This document shows, piece by piece, positions 6,174 to 14,320 of a DNA stretch of 64,000 bases (within the stretch, counting starts at the first letter, position 1; each line of letters opens with the position of its first letter). The stretch lies in assembly GCA_963789215.1 (NCBI GenBank), contig CAWBJY010000011.1, forward strand, positions 186,001 to 250,000. Direction: 5' to 3'. A program made the position numbers and the translations under genes. Below the pieces are notes generated by a model that worked only from the letters and a program-made list of their open reading frames with translations, was not told where the DNA came from and searched no databases. This DNA is from Phormidesmis sp963789215 (lineage in GTDB: Bacteria; Cyanobacteriota; Cyanobacteriia; Phormidesmidales; Phormidesmidaceae).

Positions 6174-7062
6174 CCTTAGCGGCGGCAAAAACCTGTGCGG
6201 CTCGTTCGGACTGGACGTATCGCCAGTGCCAGGGTTCGAAGTTTAGCCCCTGGGAATTGCCCTGCGGGAAGGATTGCTCGAAGCCGAAAATATAGGCGTT
6301 GTTGAGCAGCCACTGATAGGCGGCGGTGTCGGCAAACTGAGAGCTTAGGTCGGTATCGGGGCGATTGCTATCGCCAACATCAATTGCATAGCCAGTGTGG
6401 TGCTCACTATGTTCGGCAGGGGCGCTCAGCCGAGCCGCTGCGGCTTCGCTGCCATAGCGCTCAGTCTGTTCGGCAAATAGTTCTTGCTGTTCGGCTACAG
6501 AGCGAAACCCCGAGATCGGCATCAGGTCAATGCCCTGCGCTTTTGCCTCGTTCACCATGATGATGAAGGCGTTAGCAGCTTCTAGATCTAGCAGTTCGGT
6601 GCGCTCGAAGCTACCGCGAACAAACGTGCCAGCAGCTTGCAGCCGCGCTGAGTCAGCTTCTTTGTAAGGCAGATGGTTAAACGCAACGGATGCGCCTGCC
6701 GGTGTAGCCGGGCTAGCGGTAGCTGACGGAATGGGCGTAATCGAGATTGCCGAGAGCTGGACTTTCTGGTTTGGCTCGGCGTTTCCTGGCTCAGTTTTGG
6801 GAGGGTTGGCGCTAGTCGCGATGGGGGATTCTTTTTGGGGGGAGCTAGCGGCGGCTGAGCTAGGGCGATGCGTAGATGGCTGTTGAGTGGACGATGGCTG
6901 TTGAGTGGATGATGGCGATCGGGCGCTGGTTTGCTCGTTAGGCGACGTGCGGTTGGCGATCTGGATGCGCAGCGCAATGCCGCCCGCCACGATGCTAAGC
7001 GCAACGGCGGCTGAAATCGCCATGGTTTGAAATTTTGGGCGGGCTAGGGGAGAGAACTTCAT
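6151..7062 (-). CDS. D-alanyl-D-alanine carboxypeptidase, VanY/LAS family
   Basis: A 303-residue membrane-anchored peptidase. A single hydrophobic helix spans about 14-33, then a Ser/Thr/Pro/Gln-rich linker (about 38-125) with the duplication SSTQQPSSTQQPS. The catalytic domain occupies about 150-295. Zinc ligands are visible as H221 and D228 in EHHTGYAIDVGD and H279 in EPWHWRY, where E276 is the expected catalytic base. The family trims D-Ala from peptidoglycan stem peptides in the periplasm. The gene is 69 bases downstream of a Ser/Thr kinase with SH3 domains and in the same direction, suggesting a cell-wall unit. Confidence 0.9.
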   Translation of the reverse strand: MKFSPLARPKFQTMAISAAVALSIVAGGIALRIQIANRTSPNEQTSARSPSSTQQPSSTQQPSTHRPSSAAASSPQKESPIATSANPPKTEPGNAEPNQKVQLSAISITPIPSATASPATPAGASVAFNHLPYKEADSARLQAAGTFVRGSFERTELLDLEAANAFIIMVNEAKAQGIDLMPISGFRSVAEQQELFAEQTERYGSEAAAARLSAPAEHSEHHTGYAIDVGDSNRPDTDLSSQFADTAAYQWLLNNAYIFGFEQSFPQGNSQGLNFEPWHWRYVQSERAAQVFAAAKANATPQP

Positions 7063-7107
7063 GGGGCTTAGGAAGAAGTCTTAGGGAAGCGGTTTTTTGG
7101 CTATTGA

Positions 7108-7143
7108 TCTCTTTCGGCTAGTCTCTTTCGGCTAGTCTCTTTT
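7108..7143. repeat. 14-bp tandem repeat at the kinase stop codon
   Basis: TCTCTTTCGGCTAG is present at 7108-7121 and 7122-7135, followed by a partial third copy to 7143. The repeat carries the stop codon region of the kinase gene (7132-7134) and separates it from the VanY-like gene. Confidence 0.75.
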
Positions 7144-9054
7144 GACGAGCTGAGCGGCAATCCAACCCTTTGCGCCTGATTTTGGAAAAGCGACTTCGTA
7201 CCAAGTGTAGCCATCGGTGTCCTGGTCGGTGTCTGTGATGATGACGCGATCGCCCGGAAAGGCGTCGTGAACTTTTCCATAGCCAACACCCGGCCCCGAC
7301 CGAATATTTTTGCTGCCTGCTTCGCCAACTAGCACGGCGTTAGTCTGATCTGCTGGCTCTGTCGATGGCCCTATCGATGGCTTTGTGGTTGAAGCGGCGG
7401 GCGTGTCGGTGCTTGGGGTGGTTTCAGACGCCGTTTCAGATGCCGGTGGCTGGGAATCGGTCCCCGGCGTATCGGCAGAAGGTGTCTGGGCGGCGGCGGG
7501 CTGAGTTTGTGGCAGCTTGGCATTGCCGTCTATTTGCAGTAGCTGCCCGGCAATCCAGCCCTGGGTGCCGCTAGGCGTGGTGATTTCATACCAGCGATTG
7601 CCGTCGTCGTCTTCTCCTCTTTGCGTGACTTTGACGCGATCGCCCACATTCACAGAATCGACTACCGCATAGAGCGTGCCCGCTCTAGCCCGCACGTTTT
7701 TACTGCCCGGCTGTCCGGCGACGGTTCCATTAGCACCCGGCACCGTCTGCGTAGGGACAGGGGTCTCATCGGGTTCGTCCACTACCGGCTGCTCAGGCTG
7801 AGCATTAGACTCGTCGTCGGGTTGGGTGCCGACTGCTTCTACCACGGCTCCCGAGCGGCTAAACAGGTCGGGCAGCTTTTCCATTGCGAGCAGTACGCCT
7901 AACAGCACGCTGCATCCCACCATGCCACCAATCACAATTGCGTTGCGCCAAGACCCAGACTTAGCGGGCTGCACGATGGCGGTTGGCTCGTAGGAAACCT
8001 CGTAGGTTGGGTCGTGACCTGGCTCATCATAGAGGCCGACAGGTGCTGCGACGGCTGGCGGTGCCAGATGATTTGAAGGGGCTTCTGAGGCGACGGCGGC
8101 TCTCTGGTAGGGAGGTGCGAGCGTTGGTTCTGGGGCCGAAGGCGATAGCTCGAAGCCTGCTACTGAACGGTGGGCATCGTCCGCAATCAGCGTATTGAGA
8201 ATAGAGCGCATGGACTCCGCCGAAGGAAAGCGAGTGCGCGGGTCGCGGTGAATGGCGCAGTCTAAGAAGTTGCTAAACTCTACGCTAATACCGGGCACAT
8301 ACTGCCGCCACAGCCATTCGCCGGTGCTGTTATCTACGCCTAGCTCCTGCGGAATCCTGCCGGTAAGGAGATAGATTGCCGTCATCCCCAGGCTGTAGAG
8401 ATCGCTGGTGAAGGTGGGGCGACCAGACATTTGCTCGGCGGGCATGTAGCCAGGCGTCCCAATCGCAATCGTATGCGCCGGATCGCCCTGGCCGTTCATC
8501 GCTAGCTGCGTGGTCATCGTTTCTTTAACGGCCCCAAAGTCAATCAGGACCGGTTTGCCATCGGGTCTGCGGAGAATGACATTATCGGGCTTGATATCGC
8601 GGTGGACGATGCCCTGACGATGCACGTAGGCGATTACATCTAGTAAGTCGGCGATGACTTTTTTAACGGCTGCTTCTGGCTGTGGCCCTTCTGCCTGCAC
8701 CTTTTGCGTGAGCGTATAGCCAGCTATCCATTCGGTGACTAAATAAAACTGGTCGCCTTCGGAAAAGTAGGCGTATAGCCGAGGAATTTGGTCGTGCGTT
8801 TCGCCCAGCTTTTCGAGGGTGGCGGCTTCGCGGCCAAAGCGATCGCGCACAATTCTCCCCGCTTCCTCGTCGTTTTCTATTGGCTTAAGCTGCTTTAGCA
8901 CGCACTGCCGCGCCGAGGGCATGTGGACATCTTCTACCAAAAAAGTTTTGCCAAAGCCGCCGTCGCCGAGCACGTTCAAAACGCGGTAGCGATTGCTGAG
9001 TAGGCCCGTGTTTTCAGGCGCTTTATCTGGCGCTTTATCTTTGGAGAAAGTCAT
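7132..9054 (-). CDS. Membrane Ser/Thr protein kinase with two C-terminal bacterial SH3 domains
   Basis: A 640-residue Hanks-type kinase. Numbered from the ATG at 9052-9054: Gly loop VLGDGGFGKTF at about 27-37, catalytic HRDIKPDN at 151-158, DFG at 172-174, then a Pro/Ala-rich juxtamembrane linker, one membrane helix at about 372-391, an acidic Pro-rich stretch, and two SH3b-type domains (about 443-507 and 572-637) sharing the GSKN(V/I)R and GW(I)A(G/A)QL motifs. The SH3 domains would be periplasmic and probably bind cell wall. A TTG 20 codons upstream keeps the frame open but is less likely. Its neighbours are a VanY peptidase and a NagZ-like hexosaminidase, so peptidoglycan-linked signalling is a reasonable inference. 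Confidence 0.9.
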   Translation of the reverse strand: MTFSKDKAPDKAPENTGLLSNRYRVLNVLGDGGFGKTFLVEDVHMPSARQCVLKQLKPIENDEEAGRIVRDRFGREAATLEKLGETHDQIPRLYAYFSEGDQFYLVTEWIAGYTLTQKVQAEGPQPEAAVKKVIADLLDVIAYVHRQGIVHRDIKPDNVILRRPDGKPVLIDFGAVKETMTTQLAMNGQGDPAHTIAIGTPGYMPAEQMSGRPTFTSDLYSLGMTAIYLLTGRIPQELGVDNSTGEWLWRQYVPGISVEFSNFLDCAIHRDPRTRFPSAESMRSILNTLIADDAHRSVAGFELSPSAPEPTLAPPYQRAAVASEAPSNHLAPPAVAAPVGLYDEPGHDPTYEVSYEPTAIVQPAKSGSWRNAIVIGGMVGCSVLLGVLLAMEKLPDLFSRSGAVVEAVGTQPDDESNAQPEQPVVDEPDETPVPTQTVPGANGTVAGQPGSKNVRARAGTLYAVVDSVNVGDRVKVTQRGEDDDGNRWYEITTPSGTQGWIAGQLLQIDGNAKLPQTQPAAAQTPSADTPGTDSQPPASETASETTPSTDTPAASTTKPSIGPSTEPADQTNAVLVGEAGSKNIRSGPGVGYGKVHDAFPGDRVIITDTDQDTDGYTWYEVAFPKSGAKGWIAAQLVKRD

Positions 9055-9158
9055 CGGTTTTGCCCAAAACGTGAGTGCGAGCAGCGAAAGATTGCAAGAA
9101 CGCAGTTTGTACAAGATACAGGATGAGCGACATTATTCCCGATGGGTTGGCGCTGCCG

Positions 9159-10859
9159 TTAGTCTGTAAAGATTTTGTTTGCTGCGCTGGCAGATTGAAT
9201 GGGCTGCAAGCCCTGGTTTTGGCTGGGGTGTAGCAGGGGCTGAAGGGCGATCGCTTGAGCTTCTTGCATTTGGCCGTAGCTAAATACGCAGGGCGTTTGC
9301 GGGTCGATGAGGGCGCGAATGGCCGCGAATACGTAAGGACTGCCGTAAACGACGACGGCCTGCACGTTAGAACCCAGCAGTTTGAGGTAGCTTGTGGCAA
9401 TGTCGCTAAGGCCCTTGCCGCTGCGAAACGGATTGCCTCGGATAAAAAGCTGCAGCAAGGTTGCAGCATCTTTTGATATGGTTAGGAGATCGGCATTTCG
9501 GCTATCGGCGAGTATCAGGTCGTATCCCTGGCTAGCAGGGAGTATAATCGCCGGAGAAGTGCGATTTAAGCCTGGACATTGCAAAATATTGTCAACCAGA
9601 ATCAAATTCTGGCCCGGAATTAAAGGGGCGCTAATAGCTTGACTCAAAGACTGAGCAGGCGTGTTATGTACCTGTTGAGAAGCCTTTAGGATCTCTATAG
9701 CTATATCTCTCGTTTCCTCGGTACCAATCTGCTCGGGCGCAATCGGTGGAACGGCCTGATGCTGCCAGGCATGACGCGACGACGCATCGGTGACAAACAT
9801 ATCGGCGACCTTGTGCTTGGCTCGCCAAATGCGTTCCACGGCTCTAAGGATGACGCTCGGTGCGATGCGCCCGGATTCGACAGCGCTGCTAATAGCTGCG
9901 ATCGCGCCTTTCACATCACCTGGCATAAGCAAAATATCGGCGCCTGCTGCTACGGCTAGCACCGCCGCCTCGTTGCCCTGGCCGTCTTCGCCGCCGTACT
10001 GCTGAGTAATGCCGCCCATCACCAGCGCGTCTGTCACAATCAGGCCGTCGAAGCCCAGATCTCGCCGCAGCAACCCGCTTAGAGTCACTTGCGAAAGCGT
10101 GGCCGGATAGTCTGGATCGATTTTCGGTAGCTGTAGGTGCGCGGTCATCACGCTATCTACACCGCTGGCGATCGCTCGTTCAAAGGGCACCAGTTCCACC
10201 TGCTGCAGCCGCTCAAAATCGTGATTGACCACCGGCAGGCTCAGGTGCGAGTCCATATCGGTATCGCCGTGGCCAGGGAAATGCTTGGCGCAGGTGAGTA
10301 CCGGAGAATTTTGAGCGCCCTTGATAAATGCACTGGTGAGCTGGGCAACGGTGTCTGGTGATTCGCCAAAGGCCCGCACGTTGATGACGGGATTAGCCGG
10401 ATTGTTGTTGACATCAACGACGGGCGCGAGCAGCCAGTTGAGGCCAATTGCGGCGGCTTCTTGCGCGATCGCCTTTCCCATCTGCTCCGCTAATCGCAGC
10501 GCTTGAGGCAAATCTGTTTGCGCAATTTGGCCTAAAGCCATCGGCGGGGCAAACCAGGTTGCGCCGCTAAACCGCTGCCCCACGCCTTCTTCGATATCAG
10601 CGGCAACCAGCAGCGGGTACTTCGCCCAAAACTGCAGCTGCTGAGCGCGAATGCCCACTTCTGCCGCGCTGCCGCCCAGCAAAATAACGCCGCCCACTCC
10701 TATCTCTAGATACGTTTGTAAGTCGCGGTTGGTGGCTTCCCACTGCGGATATTCCACCTCGTGATCGAACAGGTGCCCGGTGGTGCGTACCACAATCATT
10801 TGCGCGATCTGTTCGGTTAAGCTCAGCGTCTCTGGGCTAGGTAGGCGAGAGGCTAGCAT
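9159..10859 (-). CDS. nagZ: Beta-N-acetylhexosaminidase, glycoside hydrolase family 3 (NagZ-like)
   Basis: A 566-residue GH3 enzyme, longer than E. coli NagZ because it has a second C-terminal domain. Seen: VAADIEEGVGQRFSG at about 86-100, the family signature AKHFPGHGDTDMDSH at 191-205 with the acid/base His, and GLIVTDALVMGGI at about 272-284 with the nucleophile Asp277. GH3 NagZ enzymes cut GlcNAc from anhydro-muropeptides during wall recycling. No signal peptide is visible, so a cytoplasmic site is likely. It starts one base after the rbfA stop codon and lies upstream of the kinase and VanY genes. A beta-glucosidase activity cannot be fully excluded. Confidence 0.9.
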   Translation of the reverse strand: MLASRLPSPETLSLTEQIAQMIVVRTTGHLFDHEVEYPQWEATNRDLQTYLEIGVGGVILLGGSAAEVGIRAQQLQFWAKYPLLVAADIEEGVGQRFSGATWFAPPMALGQIAQTDLPQALRLAEQMGKAIAQEAAAIGLNWLLAPVVDVNNNPANPVINVRAFGESPDTVAQLTSAFIKGAQNSPVLTCAKHFPGHGDTDMDSHLSLPVVNHDFERLQQVELVPFERAIASGVDSVMTAHLQLPKIDPDYPATLSQVTLSGLLRRDLGFDGLIVTDALVMGGITQQYGGEDGQGNEAAVLAVAAGADILLMPGDVKGAIAAISSAVESGRIAPSVILRAVERIWRAKHKVADMFVTDASSRHAWQHQAVPPIAPEQIGTEETRDIAIEILKASQQVHNTPAQSLSQAISAPLIPGQNLILVDNILQCPGLNRTSPAIILPASQGYDLILADSRNADLLTISKDAATLLQLFIRGNPFRSGKGLSDIATSYLKLLGSNVQAVVVYGSPYVFAAIRALIDPQTPCVFSYGQMQEAQAIALQPLLHPSQNQGLQPIQSASAANKIFTD

Positions 10860-10860
10860 T

Positions 10861-11265
10861 CTAGGCGTCGTCCTCTTCGATCTCCTGGGCGTCGGTAGAA
10901 TCGCCCGCGCTGCGCTCGGCGCTAATTTGGTTAATTACGTTGAGAACATCGGTCGCTAAATCGAACGAGTGGTCTTCTTTGAAGGTAATTTCTGGCGTGC
11001 GGCGCAGGCTCATCCGCTGACCTAGCTGCCGCCGCACATAGCCTGCTGCTGCTTTGAGTCCGGCCATCGTTTCGATTTTGGCTTCGTCGGTGCCGTAGAT
11101 GCTGACAAACACTTTGGCGTGCTGCAAGTCGCCTGCGACATCGACATCGGTCACGCTGACCATACCTGCGCCAACGCGTTCGTCTTTAATATCGTTGAGC
11201 AGCATTTGGCTGACTTCGCGCTTGATGGAGGCGGAGACTCGTGCGACTCTTCTGCTAGTAGCCAT
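10861..11265 (-). CDS. rbfA: 30S ribosome-binding factor A
   Basis: A 134-residue KH-like protein needed for late maturation of the 30S subunit and 16S 5' processing. The family pattern is clear: RRVARVSASIKREVSQMLLN at the N-terminus, VSVTDVDVAGDLQHAKVFVS in the centre, then a LGQRMSLRRTPEITFKED segment and a helix. The C-terminus is an acidic extension (DSTDAQEIEEDDA). It lies between DUF751 and nagZ on one strand, an order commonly seen in cyanobacteria, and overlaps neither. Cotranscription with nagZ is very likely given the one-base gap. Confidence 0.95.
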   Translation of the reverse strand: MATSRRVARVSASIKREVSQMLLNDIKDERVGAGMVSVTDVDVAGDLQHAKVFVSIYGTDEAKIETMAGLKAAAGYVRRQLGQRMSLRRTPEITFKEDHSFDLATDVLNVINQISAERSAGDSTDAQEIEEDDA

Positions 11266-11316
11266 AGGAAAGCGGGGGAGAAGGGGCGTAAAGGCGTAAA
11301 GCGGACTTGAGCGTTG

Positions 11317-11514
11317 CTAAGAAAGCGCTAGCATGGCCCGCAAGGTGTAGCTAAGGCCAATGAATCCGGCTACGAAGGCGCTGATCAAGGCGATCGCAGT
11401 GGTTGGTTTTTTTAGCAGCGGAATTAGAGGCGCGATCGCATTGTAGAAAATGCCAAAGGAAAAGCTAATGAGGTAGCGGGGATAGCGAGAAACGTTGTCG
11501 AAGAATTCTTGCAT
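11317..11514 (-). CDS. DUF751 / Ycf33 family membrane protein
   Basis: A 65-residue protein with two hydrophobic segments, about 13-33 (YLISFSFGIFYNAIAPLIPL) and 41-62 (AIALISAFVAGFIGLSYTLR). Both length and sequence match the DUF751 family, called Ycf33 in plastid genomes. Function is unknown; a thylakoid or plasma-membrane location is expected. It starts MQEFFDNVSRYPRY, the usual family opening, and probably heads the rbfA–nagZ transcript. Confidence 0.9.
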   Translation of the reverse strand: MQEFFDNVSRYPRYLISFSFGIFYNAIAPLIPLLKKPTTAIALISAFVAGFIGLSYTLRAMLALS

Positions 11515-11641
11515 AGGGCTTCAAGTGAATGCTGAAGGATGACCGCGTGGCCTACAAACCGTACAGCCAATGAGTCATTATTCTACCGTAACAATCTTTT
11601 GCTAAGGTGCGTGGGGACTAGATCTTCGCTAGAGTTAATCT

Positions 11642-12493
11642 ATGTCTCGGCTTTCTGCATATCCGTCTCAAGTTGTTCAGGCGCGTCCGTTTATTAAGTG
11701 GGCGGGTGGAAAGTCTCGGCTAATAGAGCAGTACAAGCCTTTTTTGCCGACCGATTTTGAGCGCTATCATGAACCGTTTTTAGGCGGTGGGGCGCTGTTT
11801 TTTTATCTAGCGCCGCAGCTTCAGGTAGAAGGCAAACGGGCGTATCTAAGCGATTTGAATCCTGAATTGGTGAACGTGTACCGGTGCGTGCAAAGTGAAG
11901 TAGAGGGTTTGATCGATCAGTTGGCCATGCATCAGGAAAGGCATGGAGAGACGCATTATTATGAGGTGCGATCGCAGCTTCAAACCAGCCCCCTCGCTAG
12001 AGCTGCCCGCTTTATCTACCTCAACAAAACCTGCTACAACGGCCTGTACCGCGAAAACTCAAAGGGACTGTTTAACGTGCCGATGGGCCGCTACAAGAAT
12101 CCGAAAATTTGCGCCTCCGATCTGCTGCGAGCCGCTTCGTCTGCTCTGCAAATCGCCGATATCTCAGAGCGTCCTTTTCCCGCTGTCTTAGACCATGCCA
12201 AAGACGCTGGCGACTTCGTTTACTTCGATCCGCCCTACCATCCGCTCAGCGAGACCAGTAAGTTTACGGCCTATAGCCGCTATCGTTTTGCCGCAGAGCA
12301 GCAGAGCGAACTCAAAAACCTGATCTCTCAGCTCGCGACTCGTGAGGTCAGCGTACTTGCCTCAAATTCCGACTGTCCGTTCATTCGCGAGCTGTACGAA
12401 GGGTTCAAAATTGAGACCATCAACGCCGCTCGCTCGATTAACTCCAAGGCGAGCAAGCGAGGCAAAATTACAGAAGTTTTGATTACTGCCTAA
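11642..12493 (+). CDS. DNA adenine methylase, D12 class (Dam-type), orphan
   Basis: A 283-residue N6-adenine methyltransferase. Motif I-like RPFIKWAGGKSRLIEQY is at about 16-31, HEPFLGGGALFFYL at about 43-56, LSDLNPELVNVY at about 69-80, and the catalytic DPPY at 196-199. Class D12 enzymes of this length usually methylate GATC, the core of the HIP1 octamer abundant here. No restriction endonuclease gene is adjacent, so it is probably a solitary methylase involved in replication, repair or regulation. The GATC specificity is inferred from the class. The next gene downstream is a convergent Uma2 protein, not obviously related. Confidence 0.92.
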   Translation: MSRLSAYPSQVVQARPFIKWAGGKSRLIEQYKPFLPTDFERYHEPFLGGGALFFYLAPQLQVEGKRAYLSDLNPELVNVYRCVQSEVEGLIDQLAMHQERHGETHYYEVRSQLQTSPLARAARFIYLNKTCYNGLYRENSKGLFNVPMGRYKNPKICASDLLRAASSALQIADISERPFPAVLDHAKDAGDFVYFDPPYHPLSETSKFTAYSRYRFAAEQQSELKNLISQLATREVSVLASNSDCPFIRELYEGFKIETINAARSINSKASKRGKITEVLITA

Positions 12494-12536
12494 TGGCGCA
12501 GCACCCTACTCGGTAATGCCGTCCTAACTCTAAAAC

Positions 12537-13106
12537 TCATGATTGACCTATGCGGACAAAAAGACGATCCATTGAGTAGCTGAAACCCGGCAAAATTGGG
12601 CTAGTGAGCGTATCGCCTTTATAAAGCGTTGTCTGTAGAGTGAGCTGGGCTGACGCTCGTCTATAGATCTCAACTTTCTCCTCCCGCCAATCGACAATCC
12701 AATACTCTCGAACGCCTTGCACTGAGTAAAGCCTTAGCTTGAGGTTGCGATCGCGTGCTTGGTTATTTTTTCCCAAAGACAGCACTTCTACTGCTAAATC
12801 AGGTGCCTGTGTCAGATGACCCGATTCATCAAGTGCGTTGGTCAGGCTTGCTTGCTTAATCCAGGCAACATCTGGAATAACGTTGTCTGTCTCGGTAAAA
12901 AGAACGCCTGGCCCTAGGGAGGCTTCTCCTAATCCTGTCTCTACCGACCAGTTGTCCAAAGCGCTAAAAAGTCTTCCGCAGACTCTTTGATGTCCCCAAT
13001 GAGGTGCGTGAGTCACGAGTAGCTCTCCGTCAATTATTTCGTAGCGCTTCCCGTCCTCAGGTAGAAGCTCTAGATCTGACGATCTCCACCGAAATTTAGC
13101 AACCAT
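12537..13106 (-). CDS. Uma2-family (DUF820) nuclease-like protein
   Basis: An intact Uma2 protein of 189 residues. Visible family features: a YEIIDGELLVTHAPHWGHQ segment, a DVAWIKQASL strand, LAVEVLSLGKNNQARDRNLK carrying the conserved Glu of the PD-(D/E)XK-like site, and REYWIVDWREEKVEIYR. The fold is nuclease-like but the cellular role is unsettled. I chose the ATG at 13104-13106 because AGGA lies 7 bases before it; an in-frame GTG six codons upstream is possible. It is convergent with the Dam-type methylase with a 43-base gap. Confidence 0.9.
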   Translation of the reverse strand: MVAKFRWRSSDLELLPEDGKRYEIIDGELLVTHAPHWGHQRVCGRLFSALDNWSVETGLGEASLGPGVLFTETDNVIPDVAWIKQASLTNALDESGHLTQAPDLAVEVLSLGKNNQARDRNLKLRLYSVQGVREYWIVDWREEKVEIYRRASAQLTLQTTLYKGDTLTSPILPGFSYSMDRLFVRIGQS

Positions 13107-13136
13107 CGCATCGTCCTGTGGCACTGCCTACAGTCT

Positions 13137-13190
13137 ACCGAAAATCTAATACCTAATGAAAATCCAGTACCCTAATGAAAATCTATAATT
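13137..13190. repeat. Degenerate 18-19-bp tandem repeat
   Basis: The core AATGAAAATCYA…ACCCT recurs: TAATACCTAATGAAAATC, then AGTACCCTAATGAAAATC, with a preceding partial copy GAAAATC. It lies just upstream of the Uma2 gene and may overlap its promoter. Confidence 0.55.
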
Positions 13191-13199
13191 CGTACGAAT

Positions 13200-13240
13200 A
13201 AAAAAGGTGCCCTTAATTGCAAAGAACCCAGGACACCTTT
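13200..13240 (-). terminator. Rho-independent terminator of the pentapeptide-repeat gene
   Basis: Read on the minus strand, AAGGTGTCC pairs with GGGCACCTT (one mismatch) around a 19-base spacer and is followed directly by a T-tract (TTTTTT). It begins about 58 bp after the stop codon of the 13298-13798 gene. Confidence 0.7.
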
Positions 13241-13297
13241 CTCTATCAATTCTCTATCAATCGCGGTTTAGAACAGCTACTTCACGATGCGCTGCCC

Positions 13298-13798
13298 TTA
13301 CTGGTCGTAGCTGCCGCCAACGCTGATGGGCGTACTTAAGACATCTGCGCCTACTAAGGTCACCGAGTCTATCTCCGCATTGTCCATGCTCGTGTAGTAG
13401 AGCGTAGAGTCGCTGAAGTCGGTGTTTTTGATGGTGGTTCTATCTAGCAGTGCGTTCGTTAGAAACGCGCCGGTAAAGTCTGTATCGACTAATGTGGCAC
13501 CCGTCAAATCAGCGCCTTCTAGGTTTGCATGTGATAGAACCGCGCCCGTTAAATCTGCGTCTCTTAGATCTACGCCAATGAGATGCTCTCCGGTGAGGTC
13601 GGCGTTGGTGAGATCGCAGGCTTTGCAAGCTCCGGTTTCGATGAGCTGCACAACCTCGGCTGGGTTGGCGGCTAGACTGGGCGATCGCACCGCGTCTATG
13701 CCGGTTAATCCCAACGTTGCTACCGCTGAAAGTGCGATCGCCTTAAGCCCTGTGCTCAAATATGAGCTGATTGTTAGCTGGCCGTTTAAAAGTTTCAT
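13298..13798 (-). CDS. Exported pentapeptide-repeat protein
   Basis: A 166-residue protein with an N-terminal export signal (hydrophobic stretch about 17-33, cleavage likely near SLAANP at about 41-46). It is followed by KACDLTNADLTGEHLIGVDL and about twelve A(D/N)LXX pentapeptide units to residue 150. Pentapeptide proteins form right-handed quadrilateral beta-helices; in cyanobacteria many are lumenal or periplasmic and of unknown role. Two Cys (GACKAC) just before the repeats could form a disulfide. A good terminator follows. The 520-base region upstream is free of genes, so it has its own promoter there. Confidence 0.88.
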   Translation of the reverse strand: MKLLNGQLTISSYLSTGLKAIALSAVATLGLTGIDAVRSPSLAANPAEVVQLIETGACKACDLTNADLTGEHLIGVDLRDADLTGAVLSHANLEGADLTGATLVDTDFTGAFLTNALLDRTTIKNTDFSDSTLYYTSMDNAEIDSVTLVGADVLSTPISVGGSYDQ

Positions 13799-14320
13799 GG
13801 TACTCCTTCCTCTTTGTAATTCCTTGTTTAAGAAACTAATTCAAAGACTTAATTTAGGAGTCTGTATCTAATGCGTTAAGACGCACTCTGGACAAGATTG
13901 AAAATTACTTCTTGATAGCTTCTTCTGTCTCTAGACAGGCTATTCAACGTCATCTATAGCAGCGTTCCTATCAAAGATTGATGGGTTGCTAGATGTCTTT
14001 GCTTTTGCTCTTTCATAATAACTTTTCTCGATGATAAAAGCCTCTGGCAAAAGGTATACAACCCACCTGCTGAAGCCGCGCAGCATTCATTATAAGTTCT
14101 TAATATTTAGAATATTTCTGTTGCTGTGGGTCGCTACAAGCTCGAGTGAAGCTATTTCGAATGCCAGTACTTTTTTAACGACAAAGGGCAAACATCAAAA
14201 TATGTAGCGGAATTGAGTACTTGCCCCTCAGCTAGATCGGTGTAAGCTATGGGCAATTATCGTCTGCCTGAGACGGGCGCCTGAGACGGGCATCGCTTAA
14301 ACACCTCTTAAACAGTAGCT
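13799..14320. other. Divergent intergenic region with a 13-bp tandem duplication
   Basis: This 520-base gap separates two divergently transcribed genes and must hold both promoters. No RNA gene or ORF is recognised. GCCTGAGACGGGC is duplicated exactly at 14266-14278 and 14279-14291, about 30 bases before the start of the next gene. Confidence 0.5.
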
